From Chondrilla cf. caribensis (lineage: Eukaryota; Porifera; Demospongiae; Chondrillida; Chondrillidae): 64,000 nt of DNA. A program made the position numbers and the translations under genes. The stretch spans positions 5,485,219-5,549,218 of the forward strand of contig OZ026549.1 of NCBI GenBank assembly GCA_964020155.1. The letters are read 5' to 3'. Shown piece by piece: positions 43,573 through 58,536 of the stretch; position 1 is the stretch's first letter; every line of letters starts with the position of its first letter. Below the pieces are notes generated by a model. It did not search any database, was not told where the DNA came from, and saw only the letters and a list, made by a program, of their open reading frames with translations.

Positions 43573-44241
43573 ATGGAGGGGTCCGTTAACAAAGCAATCG
43601 AAAAAACGCTTCTGGACGCTGCTAAAGTAATGGAAGATCAGATAGATGCAGAAATAGACCGTTTGGATAAGCTAGAGAGCGATGAACTGACCGCATTGAG
43701 GGAAAAGAGACTACAGCAAATGAAGAAGGTTGAGACTCAGAAACAAGACTGGTTAAGCAAGGGTCACGGGAAATACAAGGAAGTTGCCGACGAGAAAGAG
43801 TTTTTCGAAGAATGCAAGGATAGCGATAAAGTTGTTTGTCACTTTTTTAGAGACACTACTTGGAGATGTAAAATTGTCGATAAGCATCTTTTGATCCTAG
43901 CTCCCAAACACCTGGAAACGAAGTTTATAAAGATAAACGTCGAGAGATGCCCCTTCCTCATCGAAAGGCTGCGTATTAAGATGCTTCCAACCATTGGAGT
44001 GATTGTAGATGGCAAAACGAAGGACTATATTAGAGGTTTTGATGACCTGGGCGGTCACGATGAATTCCCTACAGAGATGTTGGAATGGCGTTTAGGTGTG
44101 GCAGGGGGAATCAACTACACCGGGAATCTCCTTGAGCCTCCATCTTCAAACAAACCCAAACAAAGCAGCATCCTTGGATCAACTAAGGGTATTCGAGAGT
44201 CAAGCCAGAAGGATGTTGACTCGGACACTGATGAAGATTAA
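43573..44241 (+). CDS. TXNDC9: Thioredoxin domain-containing protein 9 (phosducin-like)
   Basis: TXNDC9 (PhLP3-type) binds the CCT chaperonin and modulates actin and tubulin folding. One exon of about 222 residues covers the whole protein. MEGSVNKAIEKTLLDAAKVM starts at 43573, in line with human MEADASVDMFSKVLEHQLL; 19 further residues are open upstream but look like leader. An N-terminal helix (ESDELTALREKRLQQMKKVE, WLSKGHGKYKEV) is followed by a thioredoxin fold (VVCHFFRDTTWRCKIVDKHL) with a single Cys instead of CXXC, as is normal here, then LETKFIKINVERCPFLIERL and GINYTGNLLEPP. The acidic tail DSDTDED is conserved. Lack of introns is unusual for this window. Confidence 0.94.
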   Translation: MEGSVNKAIEKTLLDAAKVMEDQIDAEIDRLDKLESDELTALREKRLQQMKKVETQKQDWLSKGHGKYKEVADEKEFFEECKDSDKVVCHFFRDTTWRCKIVDKHLLILAPKHLETKFIKINVERCPFLIERLRIKMLPTIGVIVDGKTKDYIRGFDDLGGHDEFPTEMLEWRLGVAGGINYTGNLLEPPSSNKPKQSSILGSTKGIRESSQKDVDSDTDED

Positions 44242-44455
44242 TTTGTTGAAATCAAATTTATACATAATCCATGTGGCATCAACCTTTAACTAGTACTTTA
44301 TATTGCTACCATGCCTCATACAGGTCTATATGCCATGTATTTATGTGTATATGTACTTATGTGTCTGATTAGGACAAGTATATTATATTAAAAAATATGT
44401 ATAATATTATTATTATTACTATTATTATAATAAGAGCATGTAAGCAAGACACAAC

Positions 44456-44661
44456 CTAATCTACAAAGCCGTCATTCTCATCCAAGGATGGGATGTTGAG
44501 AATGGGAAGGGAAATGAGCACTGAAGAGGCATTCCCCATCTGAATGGCCACAGAGATCCTTTGGAGCAAACAGTCATAAGAATGTGGCTCTCCTGTGGCC
44601 ATTCTGAGATGTCTGCCGAGGTAAAAAAGGAATGCCTTGGAATCTGGACCTATGGAACCTC
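44456..44661 (-). pseudogene. Retroelement ORF C-terminal relic
   Basis: The minus strand is open with coding character for about 68 codons, from GSIGPDSKAFLFYLGRHLR through ATGEPHSYDCLLQRISVAIQ and MGNASSVLISL to FVD and a stop at 44456-44458. FLxxLGRRxxxxTGxxxxxxxLxQRxSxAIxxGNAxSVL is the C-terminal pattern I know from reverse-transcriptase-type ORFs annotated in sponges and cnidarians. There is no start, and AT-rich simple repeats flank it. It reads as the 3' remnant of a degraded non-LTR or similar element. The family assignment is from memory and moderate. Confidence 0.5.
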
Positions 44662-44885
44662 CTATTATTATTATTATTAATATTAATAATAATAGTAATA
44701 ATATTAAATTATTTATTTTAAATATTATAATTTAATTTTACTTAATTGCATAATGATAATAATAACAATAATACACAATATTAATTATTCAGTTCATAAT
44801 CAGTAACAAGAACGTGCATAGAATGTGAGAATTACGAATTAAATTTACATTTAGCTAATGCAATAAAAGTAGAGATAGACATATA
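44662..44885. other. AT-rich simple-sequence flank
   Basis: Runs of att/aat repeats. No gene. Confidence 0.5.
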
Positions 44886-44889
44886 CTGT

Positions 44890-46530
44890 TTAGTCTCAAT
44901 GCTATATTTGTATGTACATTCCAATATAAGTGATACACCTTGTGGTGATTTGACACAATGTTGCTGGTCACCAAGGGTTATACAATTTCAAATGCATACA
45001 GACTGTCCTGAGTGTGCTATAGGCCTCATGGTGACAAGCAAAAAATGTCAATTTTTATGCTTGTCACCACGGCCTCTCCTGTGTGCACATAATGTATCAT
45101 AGATCTAATGCGAACGCAAGGACACACTCCTGGAACTAATACGGTCCTTTTGATAACAAAAATGATAGGTTTTGTTGATGATGAAAAATCTCTCAGGTGC
45201 CCATATGGGACATAGCATTATACATTTGTATGTACATTTCAATATAAGTGTAATACGCCTTGTGGTGATAACTCCGGTGATTTGACATCATTTTGCTTGT
45301 CACCAAGGGCTGCCCAGTGTCCGTGCCAAACTCACCAACACAATTTGGGATGCATACAAATCGTCCTGAGTGTGCTATAGGCCTCGTGGTGACAAGCACA
45401 AAAATGTCAATTTTTATGCTTGTCACCATGGCCTCTCCTGTGTGCACCTAATGCATCATAGATCTAATACGAATGCACAGACACACTCCTGGAACTAATA
45501 CGGTCCTTTTGATAACAAAAATGATAGGTTTTGTTGATGATGAAAAATCTCTCAGGTGCCCATATGGGACATAGCATTATACATTTGTATGTACATTTCA
45601 ATATAAGTGTAATACGCCTTGTGGTGATAACTCCGGTGATTTGACATCATTTTGCTTGTCACCAAGGGCTGCCCAGTGTCCGTGCCAAACTCACCAACAC
45701 AATTTGGGATGCATACAAATCGTCCTGAGTGTGCTATAGGCCTCGTGGTGACAAGCACAAAAATGTCAATTTTTATGCTTGTCACCATGGCCTCTCCTGT
45801 GTGCACCTAATGCATCATAGATCTAATACGAATGCACAGACACACTCCTGGAACTAATACGGTCCTTTTGATAACAAAAATGATAGGTATTGTTGATGAT
45901 GAAAAATTCTCTCAGGTGTCCATATTGCACATAGCATTATACATTTGTATGTACATTTCAATATAAGTGTAATACGCCTTGTGGTGATAACTTAGGTGAT
46001 TTGACATCATTTTGCTTGTCACCAAGGGCTGCCCAGTGTCCGTGCCAAACTCACCAACACAATTTGGGATGCATACAAATCGTCCTGAGTGTGCTATAGG
46101 CCTCGTGGAGACAAGCACAAAAATGTCCATTTTTATGCTTGTCACCACGAGCTCTCCTGTGTGCACATAATGCATCATAGATCTAATACGAATGCACGGA
46201 CACACTCCTGGAACTAATACGGTCCTTTTGATAACAAAAATGATGAGTTTTGTTAATGATGAAAAATTCTCTCAGGTGTCCATATGGCACATAGCATTAT
46301 ACATTTGTATGTACATTTAAATATAAGTGTAATACGCCTTGTGGTGATCATTCAGGTAATTTGACACCATGTTCCTGTTCACCAAGGGTTGTCCAGTGTC
46401 CGTGACAAACTCACCAACACAATTTGGGATGTATACATTCTGGAACTAATGTTCACACTCCTGGAACTAATACGGTCCTTTTGATAACAAAATGATAGGT
46501 TTTGTTGACGATGAAAAATTCCCTCAGGTG
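44890..46530. repeat. 359-bp satellite, second locus
   Basis: The marker gtgctataggcctcgtggtg recurs near 45016, 45375, 45734 and 46093, again at about 359 bp, in the same orientation as the 4.1-8.3 kb array. The central copies are almost identical to each other but differ from the first array at shared diagnostic sites (atgataggttttgttgatga instead of atgttctgttttattaatga), so each locus has been homogenised separately. Confidence 0.9.
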
Positions 46531-47217
46531 TCACTTGTGTGTTGGAATGATGGGGTGAGTATAGTCATCCAATTTATGCATGGGGCATACCACACTGATG
46601 AGCTCAAATGAGAGCAAAACAGCTGTCTGTGGTTCCTAGTTTTGAGGATTTGGATGACTGTGAGGTCATTACTGGTTGCCATATCAATAGGACTTTGGTC
46701 TTGTCAGCTGGTTGGTGTAATATTCAGTGAGGTACTTTTAACTTGTATTTCATTTAACTGTCAATATATGTTTAATAATTGTTGTAGTTATATCATTACT
46801 TATCGTTATTTTTATCTCACCATCTACACATTATAATAATAATAATAATAACAATAATAATACTAATAATAACAAGTAATAATAATAATATATAATACAT
46901 GTGTGTATTTATTGTTATTGTGAACATACTGTATACGTCAATTAAACTGTATATGTAAGCATATATATTATCATGCAAATAGCTGGTCCTGTAATTCAAA
47001 TTCTTACAAAGTAATATTTATCCGTAGCTGGTGTTAATATTCTGAAGTAAATATAAATCATTTAAATATCTGCTTCCATTTCACTCCAATCTGTGCACAC
47101 AAAATATTCATGTCTTTTCACATAAGTGTGCCCAAAGTTACCATGGCATCAGTAAGGACCCAGTTCCAGTTGTCACAGGACCCATTCCAGTAATTAGGCA
47201 AACTTGGTTTCAAATTG
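46531..47217. other. Intergenic AT-rich DNA with a dispersed repeat
   Basis: It contains the 46640-46730 copy of the repeat seen at 28290-28400, then AAT/ATT simple repeats near 46830-46890. No gene. Confidence 0.5.
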
Positions 47218-50085
<2,868 letters not shown>

Positions 50086-50146
50086 TCTGCAACTTGGTGG
50101 GCAACATTTGAAAGGGGAAGTCCCGGAATGCACGTGCTTGTGAATC
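50086..50146. promoter_or_regulatory. Shared bidirectional promoter of RBM41 and UNC45
   Basis: Only 61 bp separate the two divergent start codons, the tightest pair in the window. Confidence 0.6.
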
Positions 50147-52951
50147 ATGATGGCAGACAGTGGTTTAGTGGAAGCTCGAAGTTATAAGGAAGACGGGAAC
50201 AAGCTATTCAGAGCGGGAAACTATGAGGAGGCTGCTTCAAAGTACTCATTAGCTATAGAGAAATGCCCGACTAGCAAAGAGGGACTACAAGACGTGGCGA
50301 TCTTGAGAAAGAATCGAGCAGCTTGTTGGTTGAAGTTGAAGAAATACAACGACGCTATCTCAGATTGTTTGAACTCTCTGGAGATTGTACCAGGAGATTC
50401 CAAAGCTCTTTACCGTCTTGCGCAAGCTCAAGAGGGGAAAGGAGATGACAAAGAAGCTCTCGATACGCTGAGGAAGCTCTTGTCAGTGGATCCGAAGAAT
50501 TCAGAGGTACAGCAATTCGCCAGCAAGTTAACGACAAAATTGAAGAAGCAGGTTGAGAAACTCACCTCTACAGACGGCTTAGTCCAGGAGATGTGCTCTG
50601 TCCTTCTTGAAAGTGATGCGAAATACGAAAAAAGAGTCCAAGCTGCCAAAAACCTGGCCATTCTGAGTCGCGAATCAGCGGGAGCAGAGCGTATACTATC
50701 AGGTGAAGGTCTCAACATGGTTTTGAAGCTACTTGAGGACCCAAACGAGGAGGTGGTTGTACACAGCACTCAAATGTTGATTGGTATCTGTCAAGAAAAC
50801 GCAAAGAGAACAATTGCTGTGATGAAGGAGATTGTGTTGGAGAAGATCATTGTCTTGCTAATGTTGGACAAGGAGAAGGTGTCCAACAGTGTAGCAGAGC
50901 TGATGCAAACAATGGTCCTTGCTGTCACTGAAGAACCAAAGGTCCTGAAGCCGGGAGAAATCCGGGATGATGCAATCTCACTCACACCCACCCAGTTATC
51001 AGTCATAATGCCTGTCACAAACCTCCTTCTTCATCAGCTGACTGAAAATGCCGTCACCGCCACAGGAAGAGATGCCATTTTGGACTATTTTGTGACAACT
51101 ACACCTCGCAGGGATGTCGGGAAGGTGTACCTCAAGGAAGGTCTGATTCAGAAGCTTCTTCATGTTGCTGCTAGTACAAGTCACGTTAGTCTACCGTTAC
51201 AGCCTCTGCCAGTTAGCGATCACACACGGCTGAAAGTTTCAGTTGTTCTATCCGAGCTTTACAAGTCCCTCAACAAATTCAAAAAGGAAGAGATGGAGGA
51301 ATACACAAAGCAGTGCAGTGTGTTCATAGTCCCCATGTTGAAAGAACAGGACAGGCACAGCCAAATCAGAGGGATGACGGCTCTTTGTGCAGTGCTCCAG
51401 GGAAGTGTTGAAGTCGGAAACACAATCTTTTCAAATGAGATTGTCCTCTCAACGATGGTGTCTCTGGCACAGTCCACCGACCCCCAGTGCCAGATCGTGT
51501 CCGCGGAATCCCTTGCCCTGGCTGCATCCGATAAGGACCGCTGTTCAGCCATTATGGCCCAGGGACTCGAGATTATGAAGACTCTGTACGAATCCAAACA
51601 CGATGAAATCAGAGTCCGAGCGCTGGTTGGCCTCTGCAAGCTTGGATCAACTGGAGGTTGGAATGTGAAAGCTAAGACTCTTCCTTCTGGCTCCATGTTG
51701 GAATTATACCAAGCTTGTAGAAAATTCCTCATCAGGGACGAGAAGAAACTGATTCTACAGCGATGGTGCATCGAAGGAATAGCTTTTCTTTCAATGGATG
51801 CCGAAGTTAAAGAAACTCTCATCAAAGATGCAGAGACCATCTATCTCCTCTTCTCCTTGGCAACCTCCAAGGACCAGGCCTTGCTATACGGATTTACGTC
51901 AATTCTGGTCAATTTGACAAACAGCTATGACAAGCTTGAGAAAACAGAAGAGACCGAACAACTGGAACAACTCAGCAAGTACGCAGGGGAGCAACTTCCC
52001 GAGGAGCACAAATTTGACGGAGAAGAGTACGTAAAGAAGAGAATCACCCAACTGATATCACAGCAGGTGATACTGTCTCTGGTGAAGCTCTCCGACTGTA
52101 GCAGCAACAAGGTACGTGAACAGGTAGCACGCGTGTTCCTGGCTCTCGTGAACGAGGTGGACAACAGGGGCCACGTCGTCCAGCAGGGAGGCTCCAAATG
52201 CCTCATCCCGCTGGCTCTGAAGTCCACAGACAAAGGCAAACTCATAGCCGCACAGGCGCTGGCCAAAATCGGTATCACGACAGACCCACAACTTGCCTTT
52301 CCAGGGCAGCGAATGTTGGAAGTGGTACGTCCGTTGTGTGCTGTTTTGAAGTCTGAGAAAGGTCTTCAGCAGTTCGAGGGACTCATGGCACTCACAAACC
52401 TGTCCTCAGCAAGTGAGGATGTCCGTAAAAGAATTGTCAAGGAGAAGGGAATCCAGCAGATAGAAACGTTGATGTTTGAAGAGCACGAGATGATTCGACG
52501 AGCAGCAACTGAAGCCATGTGCAACATGGTACAAAGTGAAGTGGTTGCCGAACGATTCCTAAGCGATGATGTCGAAAGGGTAAAGCTTCTCACACTCTTC
52601 TCAGGAGAAGATGACATTTTGTTGGCGAAGGCAGCATCAGGAGCATTGTGCCAGCTGTCAGTGGATGCACGCATATGTAAGAAAATCTTGGATGTGAAGC
52701 ACGCACCGGATATCTTCAAGGAGATGATTGCCTCCGATGACGACGACCTTCGATACAGAGCTCTGTACATCGTGGCTAACGTTGTGGAAGCTGATAGAGA
52801 GTTAGCGGAGAAGATACTGGATGACGCCATGCTGACCATTTTGAATGGACTTCTCCATCTCGAGTCAACCAGCGAGAAGGTGAAGCTGTGCGCCAATCGT
52901 AGTTTGAAAAAGGCAGTGGAGCATGGAATTGTTGAGCCAGTCAACAAGTAG
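50147..52951 (+). CDS. UNC45: UNC45 myosin chaperone
   Basis: UNC45 is a co-chaperone that binds Hsp90 through its TPR domain and folds myosin motor domains through its UCS domain. A single uninterrupted frame of 934 codons covers the full protein (human UNC45A is about 944). Residues about 8-125 form three TPRs (SYKEDGNKLFRAGNYEEAAS, AILRKNRAACWLKLKKYNDA, SKALYRLAQAQEGKGDDKEA) with the Lys/Asn/Lys carboxylate-clamp positions. The central and C-terminal parts are armadillo-type helices of the UCS domain, including EQVARVFLALVNEVDNRGHV and GLMALTNLSSASEDVRKRI. Either ATG of the tandem ATGATG could initiate. Vertebrates have two paralogues; one is seen here. No intron interrupts it, unlike the intron-rich vertebrate genes. 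Confidence 0.97.
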   Translation: MMADSGLVEARSYKEDGNKLFRAGNYEEAASKYSLAIEKCPTSKEGLQDVAILRKNRAACWLKLKKYNDAISDCLNSLEIVPGDSKALYRLAQAQEGKGDDKEALDTLRKLLSVDPKNSEVQQFASKLTTKLKKQVEKLTSTDGLVQEMCSVLLESDAKYEKRVQAAKNLAILSRESAGAERILSGEGLNMVLKLLEDPNEEVVVHSTQMLIGICQENAKRTIAVMKEIVLEKIIVLLMLDKEKVSNSVAELMQTMVLAVTEEPKVLKPGEIRDDAISLTPTQLSVIMPVTNLLLHQLTENAVTATGRDAILDYFVTTTPRRDVGKVYLKEGLIQKLLHVAASTSHVSLPLQPLPVSDHTRLKVSVVLSELYKSLNKFKKEEMEEYTKQCSVFIVPMLKEQDRHSQIRGMTALCAVLQGSVEVGNTIFSNEIVLSTMVSLAQSTDPQCQIVSAESLALAASDKDRCSAIMAQGLEIMKTLYESKHDEIRVRALVGLCKLGSTGGWNVKAKTLPSGSMLELYQACRKFLIRDEKKLILQRWCIEGIAFLSMDAEVKETLIKDAETIYLLFSLATSKDQALLYGFTSILVNLTNSYDKLEKTEETEQLEQLSKYAGEQLPEEHKFDGEEYVKKRITQLISQQVILSLVKLSDCSSNKVREQVARVFLALVNEVDNRGHVVQQGGSKCLIPLALKSTDKGKLIAAQALAKIGITTDPQLAFPGQRMLEVVRPLCAVLKSEKGLQQFEGLMALTNLSSASEDVRKRIVKEKGIQQIETLMFEEHEMIRRAATEAMCNMVQSEVVAERFLSDDVERVKLLTLFSGEDDILLAKAASGALCQLSVDARICKKILDVKHAPDIFKEMIASDDDDLRYRALYIVANVVEADRELAEKILDDAMLTILNGLLHLESTSEKVKLCANRSLKKAVEHGIVEPVNK

Positions 52952-53554
52952 GACCAGTTCAATTGTGTAGACGTGTAGTTGTTTGTCTGTGTAGTCTAAT
53001 TAATATTTGAATATTGCATGTTGCTTTTTTGTATTTTTCATCGTCTGTACACGCACCAGTACATGAAAGTATAATTTATATTGTAGAATATCTTGGATAA
53101 AGAGGAAAAGTGTATTCTTATAAAATAGAGGAATGAATACATACAAATTAACACAGTAATACATGTGCTCAAATAATACTATTCAATTAAATGAATTAAT
53201 ATGGATATGATAGAAATGGTGATACAGTACTTAATTATAATAATAACGATGAAGATAATAAGATTACATTGCATAATATGCAAGATAAAAACATACACAA
53301 TATCACTGTACATCATATATTGATTCATAATTTATCATTTTTTCAAATTTGATATCTTATTGAGTAACATGGAAATTGTAATACACACTTACACTTATAT
53401 AATGACTGTGAGATATGCACTACAATTATCAAGAAATTCTATTCTATAACTATTCAACTGATCATAAATTAAAAGATCACCTCAAATTGTGTTCAGTAAT
53501 TCATAATAATACGAACGATACACACAGTAAAATTTGTCAACTGGAGTTTAAACC
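52952..53554. other. Intergenic, convergent 3' ends of UNC45 and STIM
   Basis: AT-rich unique DNA. No gene is seen. Confidence 0.5.
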
Positions 53555-54423
53555 TCACACAGAAGACTGGAGTGACTTGAACTTGGCTTCTTCTTGTCTC
53601 TCTATCTTCTTCTGTGTGGGTGGGGGTTTTTCGCTAATGGATGGCATTGAATCCCTCCTGGACAGGAATTTCAATTTCCTGTCAAGTTCGGGTGCAAGGA
53701 TGCTCTTTCTTCCTAACAAGGGTCCCTCTTGATCTTTACCATTCAATTCCTTCAGGTTCACCTCAGTCCCCGCTCTGGGAATGGGAGCACTAGCAAACGA
53801 AGCAGGAACAATGTTGCTTACCGACCGCTGAGGGACGGATGATCCCAGACTACTCCCTCGGCCAATCTCTGAAATCACTGATTCTTGCTCTGAATCGGAT
53901 CGTAACAAGTCTCCACCCGTACTCCAAGAGGTGGAATCTTGGTGGTTGTGGCCGGAGTCAACTGAAGACTGGGTGGACGTTCGTCCAATACTGCCCTGTG
54001 ACCGAGAGCTTGCATCTGAGTTGACCTGCCTCAGGACTTTCTTCTTCACCGGTGGTGTAGGCGTAGCAGGGTTGAAAGGTATGGGTTGGTCCAGCGTATC
54101 TGAGTCCCCAAGTGAAACGTTACACAAGTGCTCGATATTCCTCCACCTGTCGTTGAGCTCTTCCAACCCTTCAGTGACCTCCTTCAGTGTAATTCTACAT
54201 GAGATGAAGCAAGTGTAACCTGACATGAAAGAGTTTAAAACCTTCCAATCACACCCAATCCCCCCCACACACATACCCCCTACACACACATACCCACCCA
54301 CCCACCCACCCCTTCCCACACACCACAAACATACCCACACACACACACACAAACACACACACCCACATACACACCCACCCACACACCCACACCCACCCAC
54401 ACCCACCCACACACACACACACA

Positions 54424-54458
<35 letters not shown>

Positions 54459-55593
54459 ACACACATCCACACACACCCACACACCCACACCCACACACAC
54501 ACACACATACACACACACTCATATACGAACATGGCATGATGAATTTTCACGTCTGTGTCATGGAGTGTTGAGCTGTTGGTCATCTTTAGAGTAGAAAATA
54601 TGGACATTTTTTTCTTGCGTAGTTTCTCGCACTGAAATTCATAAGAGCACAGACATGTGAAAAAAGAACAGTTGTAGAAGGATAAATTAAGCAAGAAACA
54701 AATTGGCTTGTACACACACACACACACACACACACACACCTCTCTCCTTGCAGCATGCAGCTCCTTCTCTGCTGCCTTCTTCATGTCCTCCCAGTGAGTC
54801 TTTTCCTTTTTATAAGTTTGTTGAAGGAGAAAGTAGAACTGATCTGACATATTCTGAAGGGAGTCCACTTCTTGCTCCAGTGAATGCTTTTTCAAAATCA
54901 ACTGAAACACAAAGCATGAAAAAGATGTGACTGTCATGTGACCACCATGTGATACAATATCAAATATTGGATACACACATTTGCGAAGTAAGAACTGCAA
55001 TGGAGCCTGGATACAAGGTGCATATGTGTAGTGAATGCTTGTTAATCCGCCACAATTTGCTTTCAAAAAAACACGGTGGATAAATGAGATTGACAGTCTA
55101 ACTGGACATTCATTACTGTTAGTATGTTATAGGTATTGGGGAATTGCAGTGGATTCAAATGATTCACAGATAAAGCAGTGGTAGATTGATAAGTTAATTA
55201 ATTCACAGTATGTGTAATATGTGTACATATGTACGGTACAGTATGTATGCATGCCATACTGAACATGCACACATGTCAAGGACTAACTGCTTCTGAACAT
55301 GCACACATATCAAGCACTAACTGCTTCTGAACATGCACACATATCAAGCACTAACTGCTTCTGAACATGCACACATATCAAGGACTAACTGCTTCCATTT
55401 CAGATGTGACTGCCTCTTTGGATGGGTAGTTAGAGATGTCCTCTCCCAATCCATCCGTGTTCTCAATGTTGTAGTGGTCCGGTCTCAAAGAATCCAATCG
55501 TGGGGATCGAGAACGCTGGACCATTAGATGTTGTTCCCTGCATGCGTTTGTGTGTGTGTATGTGTTTGTGTAGGTGAGTGTGTGAGAGAAAAT

Positions 55594-55630
<37 letters not shown>

Positions 55631-55711
55631 TGTAGGTGAGTGTGTGAGAGAAAATGAGTGTGTGTGTGTGTGTGTGTGTGCGTTTGTGTAGGTGAGTGTG
55701 TGAGAGAAAAT

Positions 55712-55754
<43 letters not shown>

Positions 55755-55777
55755 GGTGAGTGTGTGAGAGAAAATGA

Positions 55778-55834
<57 letters not shown>

Positions 55835-55857
55835 TGTTGGTGAGTGTGTGAGAGAAA

Positions 55858-55922
<65 letters not shown>

Positions 55923-58364
55923 TGCTGGTGAGTGTGTAAGAGAAAATGTGTGTATGTGGGGGGGCTTTTAGGTAGGAAATGGGTCCTAAAACGTAGGGAA
56001 CATGGGTTCTTAGGAAACATGGGCTCTTAGGCATATGCACTCTTATTTAGGGTACAGGGCTCTTAGGGATATGGGCTCTTATGTAGGGTATAGGGCTCTT
56101 AGGCATATGGGCTCTTATGTAGGGTACAGGGCACTTAGGCATATGGGCTCTTATGTAGGGTACAGGGCTCTTAGGGATATGGGCTCTTATGTAGGTATAG
56201 GGCTCTTAGGCATATGGGCTCTTATGTAGGGTACAGGGCTCTTAGGCATATGGGCTCTTATGTAGGGTACAGGGCTCTTAGGGATACAGGCTGTTAGGAA
56301 ATATGAGCACCTGCCATGCTTCACTAGGAGGTCATGCTCAGTTGCATGTACCTGTGTCGTATTGTAGCAATACAACTCACATCAGTTTATTCTGAAGTGT
56401 TTTTAGTTCTTCCTCGGCGGTCCTCATGTGCGAGATCACGGTGTCTAGTTCTCGCTCGGCCTCCCTCTTCGTCCTCCACGACCAGAGCAGGCCGATTGCA
56501 CAGCAGGTAGCAAAGCCAATGAGGACGACATCCAACAGGATATTCCGAGAGTAATCTGAGGACAACAAGTAAACATTAAAGCATGTTCACTTGAGTGTAA
56601 CTGTACACACCTCAGCTTGTAGCGGAAAACTGGTGAAATGTAATGAGATGGAACATCTGTTGAAGGACATGCTGGAAAAGGACATGGTAGAAATTACCTC
56701 CCAACAAAGGACACTTTTAATGCTACAAAAAGATTTTCCTATAGTGCTAATATATTGGGAGTTGTGAAAAGTGGACAACCTCTCTACAGCAGACAAAAGT
56801 CCTACGCATGCACAGTAACAGGTCGTAACACATTTCTGAATACAGTTGGCCATGGGGTAATGGTCCAGTTGGTCATGGGGTAATGGTCCAGTTGGTCATG
56901 GGGTAATGGTCCAGTTGGCCATGGGGTAATGGTCCAGTTGGTCATGGGGTAATGGTCCAGTTGGCCAAGGGTTACACACATGTAACAACAACAAACATCA
57001 TACACACATTTTGGTGCTCCGAACAAAACAACATCTATCGCTTTCAGTTGTAGCTTCTTCCTGTCTGACTGGCTGGTGATCCCCAACTTATCAAGAACAT
57101 CCTGGTCATTAGTGGCTATCCTGAGAACACATTTGAGATTGAGACAAGATGATGTTATGGAGTCTGTTACTGAATCATGTAAACCAATGTCAGCATCATA
57201 CGTACCTCCCATCCACCAACATTCCATATTTGTCAATATCGCACTCCCCACCATAATCACATCTGTCAAACTCCTCACCATGATCACATGTCTCACACTC
57301 CTCACCATTATCAATTCCTCACACTCCTCACCATTATCAATTCCTCACACTCCTCACCATTATCACATCCTCCACATTCCTCACCATTATCAATTCCTCA
57401 CACTCCTCACCATTATCACATCTTCCACATTCCTCACCATCATCAATTCCTCCACACCCCTCACCATCATATCCTTCACACTCCTCACCATCATCACTTC
57501 TTTCAGACTCCTCGCCATTATCATATCTCCCACACTTCTCACCATCATCACAGCCCTCACTCCTCACCATCACCACAGCCCTCACACTCCTACCATCATC
57601 ACTTCCCTCACACTCCTCACCATCAACACTTCCCTAACACTTCACACCATTATCACATCTCTCACACTTCTCCTCATATCTCTTGGACTCACCATGGGAG
57701 AATTGTTCCGTTATATCCCAAATCTCTGAACCTCCCTTCATAGTGTGGTAGACCCACACTGTCTGTCAGCCACTTCACAACATCATCACTGGTCCAGTGG
57801 TAGACCTCACTGTGGTGCCATGTGTCCAGCAAGTCTTCCACAGAGATGTGGGCGTCCTTGAAGTGGAACCTCGCCCCCTTGGTCCTGCCCATACCGCCTT
57901 GCTGGAGAGTCTTCTCTATGAACTGAACGCAGAGATCAGGGTTGGGAAATGTGTGTGAGATCAAAGTGAGAACATCCCCCCAACCAGAACAGATGGAATT
58001 CTTATGAAACTGAGCAGTTTTGTGGTGCTTGTATGATTTACTTTCCATATAGCTGGGGTGCTTTCCACTTTTAGTTTATGTATGCATCCTAGCTCCACAT
58101 CACACTTGCCTACATAGGAAAGTGCCCACTACTGCAGCTGCCAAGTGCTGACTGATGCCCTCTTTGTATGCGATACGAGTAGAACAGAGAACACTGTTGA
58201 TACTGTCACGCAGTGAAGGTTGTGATGATATGCACCATCGAATACAAGGAAAATGAAAAATTGAGAAGTGCTTGAACAGTCATCTCAAAGTACACATAAT
58301 TTTATTGAATCTTTCCAACTGATGTGCTTCCTCAAGCATATAGAGAGGATCCTACATAGTATGG

Positions 58365-58415
<51 letters not shown>

Positions 58416-58439
58416 TGTGTGTGGGTCCTACATAGTATG

Positions 58440-58536
<97 letters not shown>

